The translations under genes were made by a program, and so were the position numbers. A stretch of DNA of 6,740 bases, from the NCBI RefSeq assembly GCF_000332515.2, contig NZ_AOGZ02000023.1:1-6740 (forward strand). Reading direction: 5' to 3'. The notes under the pieces were generated by a model, which made no database searches, was not told where the DNA came from, and was given only the letters and a program-made list of their open reading frames with translations. This DNA is from Leptospira wolbachii serovar Codice str. CDC. GTDB lineage: Bacteria; Spirochaetota; Leptospiria; Leptospirales; Leptospiraceae. Shown piece after piece: positions 1 to 5,544 of this stretch (position 1 is its first letter; every line of letters begins with the position of its first letter).

Positions 1-2
1 TG

Positions 3-299
3 GTGCACGTAATCAGCTGGAAGAAATTAGATGATTTTATCATTAAACATCCTAATTCTGAATCTTCCTTAAAGAGCTGGTATAAAATCCTTAAAAATAC
101 TTCCTTTAAAGATTTTAATGAATTAAGAAAACTATTTAATTCTGTCGATTTGGTAGGAAATCTTACGGTTTTTAACATTAGTGGAAACAACTTCAGGTTA
201 ATTGCAGCTATTCACTTTAACACTCAGAAAGTTTTTATTAGATACATTTTAACTCATTCAGATTATGATAAGGGGAAATGGAAAAAGGAGATTATATGA
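3..299 (+). CDS. higB: HigB-family toxin (RelE/HigB-like mRNA interferase)
   Basis: This 98-residue protein matches the HigB toxin family in length and motifs. It begins M-H-V-I-S, has the conserved S-W pair at residues 25-26, the core VFNISGNNFRL at 56-66, and the C-terminal strand VFIRYILTHSDYDK at 77-90. HigB proteins of this group are ribosome-associated endoribonucleases that cleave translated mRNA and are held inactive by HigA (family knowledge). The GTG at position 3 is taken as the start because MxVIS is the usual N-terminus; only two bases precede it here, so an upstream start cannot be excluded. The stop TGA at 297-299 overlaps the antitoxin ATG at 296. Toxin-first order is the normal arrangement for higBA. 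It is cargo of the first, partly visible cassette. Confidence 0.9.
   Translation: MHVISWKKLDDFIIKHPNSESSLKSWYKILKNTSFKDFNELRKLFNSVDLVGNLTVFNISGNNFRLIAAIHFNTQKVFIRYILTHSDYDKGKWKKEII
285..290 (+). promoter_or_regulatory. Ribosome binding site fixing the higA start
   Basis: AAGGAG lies inside the end of the toxin gene, 5 bases before ATG 296. It favours the start at 296 over the in-frame ATG at 278, which lies upstream of this site and has only a weak GGGG-like stretch before it. The placement implies translational coupling of antitoxin to toxin. Confidence 0.75.
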
Positions 300-697
300 T
301 TCTAGAAATTGAAAAAATTAAGAATGTTTGGCATGACCTAAAAGATATTCTCTCCGTTCCTCATACTGATAAACAATATAAAAAATTAGTTAAAGTTTTA
401 GATGAACTTATTGATGAAGTTGGAAATGATGAAAAACATCAATTAGCTCCACTTCTAGAAACTGTTGGAAATCTGATCGAAGAATATGAAAACGATCATT
501 ACTTACAGCCCAATGCTGAACCAATCGAAATTTTAAAATATCTAATGCAAGAAAACAACTTAACACAAAAAGATCTAGCCATTTTGGGTAGCCAAGGCGT
601 TGTTTCAGAAATATTGAATGGAAAACGAGAACTAAACGTAAGGCAAATCAAAGCCCTTGCAGATAAATTCAAAATCTCTCCTTCGGTTTTTATTTAA
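296..697 (+). CDS. higA: HigA-family antitoxin with C-terminal XRE-type helix-turn-helix
   Basis: The partner of the preceding toxin, 133 residues from the ATG at 296. Residues 1-70 are helical and acidic, and would be the toxin-binding part; residues 77-131 form an XRE/Cro-type helix-turn-helix with NLTQKDLAILGSQGVVSEILNGKRELN (88-114) as the core, followed by IKALADKFKISPSVFI, the usual end of HigA. HigA neutralises HigB and represses the higBA promoter by binding its operator (family knowledge); the operator would lie upstream of the window. The start at 296 is preferred because of AAGGAG at 285-290 and the ATGA overlap with the toxin stop; an in-frame ATG at 278 would add six residues. 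The gene ends 14 bases before the first attC-like site, so the pair fills its cassette. Confidence 0.92.
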   Translation: MILEIEKIKNVWHDLKDILSVPHTDKQYKKLVKVLDELIDEVGNDEKHQLAPLLETVGNLIEEYENDHYLQPNAEPIEILKYLMQENNLTQKDLAILGSQGVVSEILNGKRELNVRQIKALADKFKISPSVFI

Positions 698-711
698 ACT
701 ATATATTTGCA

Positions 712-883
712 ACTTCGGCTAACAGCGTGGAAACGCTGCGCTTCGGCACAAGGCCTCGCTTGGGCTGCGCCACATTCCCCTTCTGGCACTCGCTTGCATA
801 CGCAAGCTACGTGACCAGTCCCTAACGTCCCGTCGGGACTCAGGGTCGGGGAACGTCGTCTCCACTATTTCGTTATGCGCCAT
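712..883 (+). repeat. attC-like recombination site 1 (172 bp)
   Basis: Left box 712-723 (ACTTCGGCTAAC), right box 872-883 (GTTATGCGCCAT). Inside, stem A pairs 727-735 with 857-865 and stem B pairs TTCCCC 775-780 with GGGGAA 848-853. Hairpin H1 is GGC 745-747 with GCC 753-755. H2 has the covarying pair G764/C770. H3 is GCTTGC 792-797 with GCAAGC 802-807, enclosed by CTGGCAC 783-789 with GTG-A-CCAG 811-818. H4 is CCCT 820-823 with AGGG 842-845 around GTCCC 827-831 with GGGAC 835-839. The site is clearly richer in G+C than the flanking genes. The left box GGCTAAC does not match the right box of this same site; it should match the right box just upstream of the window. Confidence 0.85.
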
Positions 884-914
884 GGCTATATTTTCCTACA
901 CTTTCTAATAAAAC

Positions 915-1409
915 ATGAATAAACTATTAAAATACACCGCGATAGCTTTAACTATATTTGGGATATTTGTCGTTTATATAATAAATGACAAATCATTGTC
1001 TCTTCAAGAGAAAGAACAAATCTCTAATGCTGGGACGATTTCATCGATTGTTGGACTTTTAATATCTATCATTATTTTACAGGCAACAGAGAACATATTT
1101 AATGCAAGAAGAAGAGCATTAATTGAAAAAGATTTTGAAAAAAAAAGAAAAGAGTTTTATACTCAATACAGAAATATATTTTTAGCTCTGAATACACAAA
1201 TCGAAGAAAATCCTGAAGTTCATACTAATTTTAGACATCTATATTCATTAATCAAAGAACATAATCATATCTTTAGTATTTACTCAAAAATTAAACTCGT
1301 AATTATATATTGGACAGTTCCTCAAAGTTTCATTCCTTTATCTGTAAGATTAAATATTCTAAGTTGGCTTGGTGCAATTCTAAAATACGGAGATCAAAAT
1401 GACCAATAA
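915..1409 (+). CDS. Unknown two-helix membrane protein with cytoplasmic coiled-coil-like tail
   Basis: I do not recognise a family. The 164-residue protein has a hydrophobic segment at residues 6-23, a short linker (NDKSLSLQEKEQISNAG), and a second hydrophobic segment at 41-56. A strongly charged helical stretch follows (residues 62-82, rich in R, K and E), then a helical tail with another fairly hydrophobic part at 127-156. The two close helices suggest a hairpin in the inner membrane with most of the protein in the cytoplasm (inference). The ATG at 915 is 31 bases after the right box of site 1, with no Shine-Dalgarno sequence and little room for a promoter inside the cassette. The end overlaps the start of the next gene by 11 bases, so the two are probably translated together. 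A membrane-anchored partner of the downstream protein is the simplest guess; no function can be assigned. Confidence 0.72.
   Translation: MNKLLKYTAIALTIFGIFVVYIINDKSLSLQEKEQISNAGTISSIVGLLISIIILQATENIFNARRRALIEKDFEKKRKEFYTQYRNIFLALNTQIEENPEVHTNFRHLYSLIKEHNHIFSIYSKIKLVIIYWTVPQSFIPLSVRLNILSWLGAILKYGDQNDQ
1389..1392 (+). promoter_or_regulatory. Ribosome binding site for the 1399 gene
   Basis: GGAG lies 6 bases before ATG 1399 and inside the 3' end of the upstream gene. It fixes the start and the 11-base overlap. Confidence 0.6.
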
Positions 1410-1893
1410 ATTAAATGAGAAAAATTCAAAAATTGAATTACTAATAAATAAACTGACTCTGGAAACGGAAAGTGGGAAAATAGATTGGCTAAGCCTAGTT
1501 GAATTTTCAAAAAAATCTAGAACGATCTCAAAATATATTTCGACAAACTCAAATTATTCAAATTATAAGGATATTTCAATTAAAAGACATTCGGAAGAGT
1601 ATAAATTTTATTATATTAATTCTGAACAGTCACTTTATACCGAAACTAACTCAGGAAGAATATTTTTGTTTATATTTAATAAATCTGATGATTATACTCA
1701 AAATTTAATAGATAAGCTAACAGGCCAGGACAAAATTAAGATCATTCTTGGATTACAAATAGAAAAACATACCAATTTGGAAGAATTAACTACTTTCGAT
1801 GAATATCAATTAGAATTAAGAAAGCTTTATGTAAAAGCTAAGCTCGTAAGAAATGATGTTTTTAATTTTATCGATGAATATTTAAAAAAGTAA
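1399..1893 (+). CDS. Unknown soluble protein, overlapping partner of the membrane protein
   Basis: This 164-residue protein has no family that I recognise. It is charged, Lys/Asn/Ile-rich and has no signal peptide or membrane segment. A helical N-terminus (1-48) leads to a region that looks beta-rich (58-96, with KFYYINSEQSLY and RIFLFIFN), then a helical C-terminal half (99-164). The start ATG at 1399 lies inside the end of the upstream gene, which stops at 1409, and GGAG at 1389-1392 sits 6 bases before it, so this start is well supported. The stop at 1891-1893 is next to the 16-bp terminal complement of the cassette (1894-1909). Two overlapping genes packed exactly into one cassette suggest a functional pair such as a membrane/soluble complex, possibly a toxin-antitoxin or defence pair, but no motif supports a choice. 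Confidence 0.75.
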   Translation: MTNKLNEKNSKIELLINKLTLETESGKIDWLSLVEFSKKSRTISKYISTNSNYSNYKDISIKRHSEEYKFYYINSEQSLYTETNSGRIFLFIFNKSDDYTQNLIDKLTGQDKIKIILGLQIEKHTNLEELTTFDEYQLELRKLYVKAKLVRNDVFNFIDEYLKK

Positions 1894-1897
1894 AGCC

Positions 1898-2071
1898 ACG
1901 GCGCATAACAGCGCGGAAACGCTGCGCTTCGGCACTTACGGCCTCGCTTGGCCTGTGGCACATTCCCCTTCTGGCACTCGCTTGCATACGCAAGCTACGT
2001 GGCCAGTCCCTAACGTCCCGTTGGGACTCAGAGTCGGGGAACGTCGTCTCCGCTCATTCGTTATGCGAAAT
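1898..2071 (+). repeat. attC-like recombination site 2 (174 bp)
   Basis: Left box 1898-1909 (ACGGCGCATAAC), right box 2060-2071 (GTTATGCGAAAT). Stem A pairs GCGGAAACG 1913-1921 with CGTCTCCGC 2045-2053 through one A.C mismatch. The H1 loop is ACTTACG, slightly longer than in site 1. H2 carries the C/G version of the covarying pair. Stem B, H3 and H4 are as in site 1. The left box plus four further bases (1894-1909) is complementary to 872-887, the right end of site 1, with a single mismatch at position 11. Confidence 0.87.
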
Positions 2072-2084
2072 TTGTAAAAATTAA

Positions 2085-2642
2085 ATGAAGAAATGTCAAA
2101 AATGTAAAACAACGCTTTCCTCCATAAAAACAAACTACGGTAAAATGATTATTTGCCCGGTTTGTTTTGGTCATTACTATTCGGAAAAAACATTAGAAAT
2201 TCTATTTAAAAGTTTAAATTGGAAAGAAATAAAGGAAAATTCTAAAATAAAGAAAAGCAAAATAGTTTGTCCTAAATGTAATAAAAAAATGAATTTATAC
2301 ACATTACCCAGTGAATTCAATAATGTTCAAATTGATTTATGCAACAGCTGTAAAATTTTATGGTTGGATAAAGATGAAATAGAAGAATTAAAATTATCTA
2401 AATTCTCAAATCCAAATTTAGACACTATAAATAAATCTCAAAAGAAAATTACGGAAAGAGATATAAATTATATTCTCCAAGTTATAAAACTAGATTCAAA
2501 ATTAACTGAAACAAAGTCTAAAAAAAATATAAATAATTTTGCTACGGATTATTCTCCAAACACTAGCAATCGATCTATTTTTAATGCTTTTGATATATTG
2601 ACATTTATTAAAACTATTTTTACAAAGGAAAATAATAAGTAA
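2085..2642 (+). CDS. Double zinc-ribbon protein with zf-TFIIB-like domain
   Basis: The 185-residue protein has two zinc-binding units. The first uses Cys4, Cys7, Cys24 and Cys27; the second uses Cys62, Cys65, Cys86 and Cys89 and ends CNSCKILWLDKDEIEEL, the signature of the zf-TFIIB (transcription factor zinc-finger) domain, where the LWLD-x-x-E-[IL] tail is typical. Residues 100-185 are a low-complexity, Lys/Asn/Ser-rich tail with a short hydrophobic end (FNAFDILTFIKTIF). Proteins of this type are widespread and poorly understood; DNA or protein binding is a guess from the fold. The ATG at 2085 is 13 bases after the right box of site 2 and has no Shine-Dalgarno sequence, so expression probably depends on a promoter outside the cassette. 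It is the only gene in its cassette. Between the stop and site 3 there are only about 50 AT-rich bases. Confidence 0.85.
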   Translation: MKKCQKCKTTLSSIKTNYGKMIICPVCFGHYYSEKTLEILFKSLNWKEIKENSKIKKSKIVCPKCNKKMNLYTLPSEFNNVQIDLCNSCKILWLDKDEIEELKLSKFSNPNLDTINKSQKKITERDINYILQVIKLDSKLTETKSKKNINNFATDYSPNTSNRSIFNAFDILTFIKTIFTKENNK

Positions 2643-2693
2643 TTTTGTTTAAATTCATTCCTATATACTAAGAATTAAACCAATACTAAACAA

Positions 2694-2864
2694 ACTTCGC
2701 ATAACAGCGACTTAACGCTTCGCTTCGGGACAAGCCCTCGCTCGGTCTGCGACACATAGGCTTCTGGCACTCCCCTTGCCTGCGCAAGTGTCGTTCCAGT
2801 CCCTAACGTCCCGTTGGGACTCAGGGCCAGCCTACGTCGTTAAGGCTAGTTCGTTAGTCGCAAT
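2694..2864 (+). repeat. attC-like recombination site 3 (171 bp)
   Basis: Left box 2694-2705 (ACTTCGCATAAC), right box 2853-2864 (GTTAGTCGCAAT). The two do not match each other: GCATAAC on the left against GTTAGTC on the right. The left box pairs with the end of site 2, and the right box pairs with the start of site 4. Stem A is CTTAACG 2711-2717 with CGTTAAG 2838-2844, different in sequence from sites 1 and 2 on both arms. H1 is GGG/CCC instead of GGC/GCC. Stem B is TAGGCT with AGCCTA instead of TTCCCC with GGGGAA. H2 has the T/A version of the covarying pair. Confidence 0.87.
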
Positions 2865-2913
2865 AGGTTAAAAAATAATTCTAAATAATAGATTTAAGAA
2901 AAAGGAAAAGAAA

Positions 2914-2943
2914 TTGCAATTTACCTACTTAAAAAGCTTCTAT
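2914..2943 (+). promoter_or_regulatory. Weak candidate promoter for brnTA
   Basis: TTGCAA (2914-2919) and TTCTAT (2938-2943) are separated by 18 bases, in the 90-base leader between site 3 and the brnT ATG. The match to sigma-70 boxes is poor on the -10 side. The longer leader is itself notable, since toxin-antitoxin cassettes usually carry their own promoter, whereas several neighbouring genes start within 8-31 bases of the site. Confidence 0.22.
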
Positions 2944-2954
2944 TCAATAAATAT

Positions 2955-3251
2955 ATGCTATTTGAATGGGATCATAAGAAAAACGCCTCAAATCTAAGAA
3001 AACATAATATTTCATTTAATCAAGCCTCTGAAGTTTTTCTAGATAAAGATGCTATATACATACAAGATGAAAAACATTCTGAAAATGAGGATAGGTGGCT
3101 AGTCATCGGAAAAATTGAAAATTTTACCGTTGTAGTTGTTGTTTTTGTAGACAAATCTAATAAATCAGAGGAAAAATTAAGAATAATTTCGGCAAGACAG
3201 GCGAATAGAACTGAGGAGAATGAATATCTCCAAAGACTAGGTAAAGAATAG
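2955..3251 (+). CDS. brnT: BrnT-family toxin
   Basis: The 98-residue protein matches BrnT: it opens LFEWDHKKNASNLRKHNISF (residues 2-21), followed by ASEVFLD, then D-E-K-H-S-E-N-E-D-R (38-47), a hydrophobic strand (VVVVVFVDK) and the C-terminal RIISARQANRTEENEY (76-91). BrnT is a RelE-fold ribonuclease that inhibits translation and is neutralised by BrnA (family knowledge). The conserved H, E and R residues of the family's active site are visible as His41, Glu45, Arg47 and Arg81, although I cannot assign roles residue by residue. The start at 2955 gives the usual M-x-FEWD N-terminus; no good Shine-Dalgarno precedes it. The stop is two bases before the antitoxin ATG. Confidence 0.93.
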   Translation: MLFEWDHKKNASNLRKHNISFNQASEVFLDKDAIYIQDEKHSENEDRWLVIGKIENFTVVVVVFVDKSNKSEEKLRIISARQANRTEENEYLQRLGKE

Positions 3252-3253
3252 TT

Positions 3254-3460
3254 ATGAAAAAAAATTACGACTTTTCAAAAGGCAAAAAAGGAATTTTTTA
3301 CATTAAAGATAAACTGGATATCCACCTACCAATTTATCTAGATAACGATATTGAAGAATATTTTTCGAAAATAGCTATTTCGAAAGGTAAAGATATAAAT
3401 TCAATTATAAATAAAGTATTAAAAAAGGAAGTTGAACTACAAAAAGAACTTTCTACATAA
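3254..3460 (+). CDS. brnA: BrnA-like / CopG-type antitoxin
   Basis: The 68-residue protein begins MKKNYDFSKGKKGIF, a frequent opening for antitoxins paired with BrnT or related toxins. It then has a short beta strand HLPIYLD (24-30) and two helices (31-62, DIEEYFSKIAISKGKDINSIINKVLKKEVEL) that form a ribbon-helix-helix fold. The strand would dimerise and contact operator DNA, and the N-terminal segment would bind the toxin (family knowledge). It follows brnT by two bases, so the pair is co-translated, and it likely represses its own promoter. After the stop, 3461-3633 holds no convincing gene, promoter or terminator. Confidence 0.87.
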   Translation: MKKNYDFSKGKKGIFYIKDKLDIHLPIYLDNDIEEYFSKIAISKGKDINSIINKVLKKEVELQKELST

Positions 3461-3633
3461 CTGTTAGTTTCTAATTTTCAGTTCGCTTCATTTAACTAAT
3501 ATTTATTAAGATCAAACTGGATTCTCTGATTTTCAATATTAGCTGATCAATTCTTTAAATCCGACTCTCTTTTACAATTGTTTAAGAATGAAAAAACTTA
3601 GTAGAAATAATAAATATTATTATAAAATAACCT

Positions 3634-3805
3634 ACTGCGACTAACAGCGTATTACCGCTACGCTTCGGCACAAGGCCTCGCTCGGCCTGCGGCAAATTGC
3701 CCTTCTGTCACTCGTTTGCAGCCGCAAACTCCGTGCCAGTCCCTAACGTCCCGTTCGGGACTCAGGGTCGGGCAACTTCGATAATACTAGTTCGTTATGC
3801 GAAAT
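3634..3805 (+). repeat. attC-like recombination site 4 (172 bp)
   Basis: Left box 3634-3645 (ACTGCGACTAAC), right box 3794-3805 (GTTATGCGAAAT). The left side 3628-3645 is complementary over 18 bases, except position 11, to 2853-2870 at the end of site 3; the unusual GACTAAC/GTTAGTC variant is shared only by this pair. Stem A is GTATTACCG 3649-3657 with CGATAATAC 3779-3787, again with a C.A mismatch. Stem B is TTGCCC with GGGCAA. H3 has GTTTGC with GCAAAC in place of GCTTGC with GCAAGC, a compensatory change. Confidence 0.87.
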
Positions 3806-3827
3806 CTCATTAATCTAAGGCAAAAAT

Positions 3828-4830
3828 ATGAAATTTTTTCAAATTATAATAATAACAATATTATTCATTTCAAAAATCATAGCATCTGACAAAAACGAAT
3901 TTCTTGTTACGGCTCCAGCTGGCTTAATACTAAGAACAAATCCAACATTAAAATCAAATAAAATTACAACTATTCCTTATGGAGAAGTAGTCCTCAGAAC
4001 TGACAACTTTCTCAAAAAAGACAGCCAACCTTACGAAGAATTTTACGAAAATAAAATGTTCATTCAGTATAAATATCAAGGAGAAGTCGGTTGGTACAAA
4101 ATCAAATATCAAAATTACGAAGGTTACGCATACGCGTTTTTCCTAATTACTAACAATGAAAAAAATTCAAAATTTTTTCTATATAACGAAAAAAATAATA
4201 ACGTCGAAATAAAAAGAAACTTTATAAACCAAAAAACAGAAAATAATAATATAAAAAAAAACAATTTTTACACAAGTCTTTCATCAAAATAATCTAATTT
4301 TCCAGACTGAATCTCTTCTGATATTCGATCAAAACGCATTCCTGAAAAATGAACTTTTTTATTTTGAAAAACCCATTGAATCCAGAGAATTAAATGGGTA
4401 TGAAGGAGGATTATATCCAATCTTTTACAAAAGATTTATGAAGGCTAATCTCGATAAAAATATAATTCCAGAGGAAATATTGATATTCTCTGCCTCACCA
4501 GAGATTTCAATTATGAACAGTCAGATTCAAATACAATATAACAATAAATTTAAATCAAAAATTACAATTGAATTGCCAGAAAAACAGCCACCAATTTTTT
4601 TCTTCAACGAAAGAAAAATAACTATATCTAGGGATATAGTTGAAACTTTTAATTGCCTCAACAAAAACAAATATTTCAATCTTAAACCTCTAGACTCAAA
4701 TTTTATAGATCCGAAATTAATTTTAATTTCTTTGGAAGACAATATTGACAACTTAGAAAATAATAAATTAGAACTAAAAGTTTGTGACAGATTAATTCAA
4801 ATAGATTTTTCAAAAAAAATTATAGAATGA
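3828..4830 (+). pseudogene. Exported SH3-like protein, frame split at an A9 run
   Basis: The gene opens with a signal peptide (residues 1-20, MKFFQIIIITILFISKIIAS) and an SH3-type domain at about 25-105. Its signature is TAPAGLILRTNPTLKSNKIT, then IPYGEVV, then GEVGWYKIKYQNYEGYAYAFFL. SH3b-type domains of this sort are common in Leptospira exported proteins and probably bind peptides or cell wall (inference). The first frame stops at 4290-4292. A second frame is open without interruption from 4255 to 4830 and continues as plausible protein (FLKNELFYFEKPIESRELNG, 4339-4398), running through the ATG at 4438, which has no usable Shine-Dalgarno. The two frames overlap at nine A (4253-4261). Removing one A would give a single protein of 333 residues. 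The stop TGA at 4828-4830 lies inside the cassette's terminal complement. AAGG at 3817-3820 supports the ATG at 3828. It could be a decayed gene, a phase-variable gene or one rescued by slippage. Confidence 0.72.
4253..4261 (+). repeat. A9 homopolymer at the frame break
   Basis: Nine consecutive A lie exactly where the frame beginning at 3828 and the frame ending at 4830 overlap. Such runs are prone to length change during replication and to slippage during transcription (established knowledge). One A fewer joins the frames. Confidence 0.8.
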
Positions 4831-4831
4831 G

Positions 4832-5006
4832 ACTTCGCATAACAGCATCTAACCGCTTCGCTTCGGGACTTCGCCCTCGCTCGGTCTGCGACACATAGGC
4901 TTCTGGCACTCCCCTTGCCTTCGCAAGTGTCGTGACCAGTCCCTAACGTCCCGTTCCGGGACTCAGGGCCAGCCTACGTCGGTTAGCCTAGTTCGTTATG
5001 CGAAAT
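4832..5006 (+). repeat. attC-like recombination site 5 (175 bp)
   Basis: Left box 4832-4843 (ACTTCGCATAAC), right box 4995-5006 (GTTATGCGAAAT). The left side 4826-4843 is complementary, except position 11, to 3794-3811 at the end of site 4. Stem A is CTAACCG 4849-4855 with CGGTTAG 4980-4986, perfect over seven pairs. Its middle is nearly identical to site 3: H1 GGG/CCC, H2 with the T/A pair, stem B TAGGCT with AGCCTA, and the ACTCCCCTTGCC stretch before H3. Sites 3 and 5 therefore form a subtype although they are not adjacent. Confidence 0.87.
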
Positions 5007-5014
5007 AAATTAAA

Positions 5015-5263
5015 ATGTTCCCATTTAACATAAAATTTAAAAGAAAATTGCTGATCAGAAAAGAAAAACTACAGGAATATTTAGTCAGAGCAAAACTACT
5101 ACTACAAAATTGCACTAATAGTAATATAGATTTAGTCAATAATACACTAATCTTAAATTCAATTTTTGAACCAAAATGGTTTAAAAAATCTTATGTTATT
5201 GGTTTTTTAAACCTAGCAGAATTTTCCATAATAGAAGATAAAAAAACCTATATCTTCAAATGA
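5015..5263 (+). CDS. Small unknown basic protein
   Basis: This 82-residue protein has no family that I recognise. It is basic at the N-terminus (IKFKRKLLIRKEKLQEYLVRAKLLLQ, 6-31, probably a helix) and then looks like mixed strands (TLILNSIFEPKWFKKSYVIGFLNLAEFSIIEDKKTYIFK, 44-82). There is no signal peptide and no clear membrane segment. The ATG is only eight bases after the right box of site 5, with no Shine-Dalgarno, so a transcript from within the cassette would be almost leaderless. Its TGA at 5261-5263 overlaps the ATG at 5260 of the next, broken gene as ATGA, which argues that it is translated and coupled to what follows. It could be a small regulatory or immunity-type protein, but nothing in the sequence decides this. 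Confidence 0.55.
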   Translation: MFPFNIKFKRKLLIRKEKLQEYLVRAKLLLQNCTNSNIDLVNNTLILNSIFEPKWFKKSYVIGFLNLAEFSIIEDKKTYIFK

Positions 5264-5462
5264 ATGTTTCATTTATCCTCTCTTCGGGATTTCGTAAATT
5301 TTATTTCCTTTTATTCTGACATCATTATTACCTATTGAGAATAACCCGTTTGAAAGTAAGAACCTACTCTACTTTTGGTTTGCAAAATTGGGTTTTTTAA
5401 TTCCTTGGAGTTTGATCGAATATTTTGGCCTGATAAATTATATTTCAAGAGTAAAAGTCTAA
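5260..5462 (+). pseudogene. Small two-helix membrane protein with apparent 1-base frameshift
   Basis: The ATG at 5260 overlaps the preceding TGA as ATGA. The frame reads MNVSFILSSGFRKFYFLLF and stops at 5317-5319. The -1 frame is open from 5298 to the TAA at 5460-5462 and continues sensibly as LTSLLPIENNPFESKNLLYF, then WFAKLGFLIPWSLIEYFGLINYISRVKV. Joining them near the T-rich stretch 5301-5315 gives about 67 residues with one hydrophobic segment near the start and a second near residues 43-60. The hydrophobic pattern and the coupled start suggest that this was one gene. The break could be real decay, a sequencing error in a T run, or programmed slippage. Function unknown. The 82 bases that follow (5463-5544) hold nothing that I can support. 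Confidence 0.5.
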
Positions 5463-5544
5463 GCATATTTCCAAATGAGCTTTAACTTAGTAAACTTTCT
5501 AAAATGAATTAAAGTAAATCTAATATTTTTTTATTAAACCACAG

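Noticed and set aside
278..295. Earlier ATG for higA at 278
   Set aside because: It is in frame, but AAGGAG at 285-290 and the ATGA overlap at 296 favour the later start.
820..845. H4 hairpin as an intrinsic terminator
   Set aside because: No T run follows the stem in any of the six sites.
1499..1708. 69-codon open frame on the plus strand
   Set aside because: It lies inside the 1399-1893 gene in another frame; Ile/Phe-rich low-complexity protein and no ribosome binding site.
1936..2133. Open frame of 65 codons on the minus strand
   Set aside because: It lies almost wholly inside attC-like site 2 and overlaps the start of the zinc-ribbon gene. Its protein (Arg/Pro/Gly-rich) merely translates the structured repeat.
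3588..3644. 18-codon frame MKKLSRNNKYYYKITYCD after brnA
   Set aside because: No ribosome binding site, very AT-rich, and its stop falls in the left box of site 4; probably chance.
4400..4441. 13-codon frame starting MKEDYIQSF that overlaps ATG 4438, with GGAGG nearby
   Set aside because: The GGAGG is inside it, not before it, and is too far from ATG 4438 to serve that start. The joined-frame explanation accounts better for the region.
4527..4751. 74-codon open frame on the minus strand
   Set aside because: It is antisense to the frame ending at 4830, which gives a better protein; no start signal.
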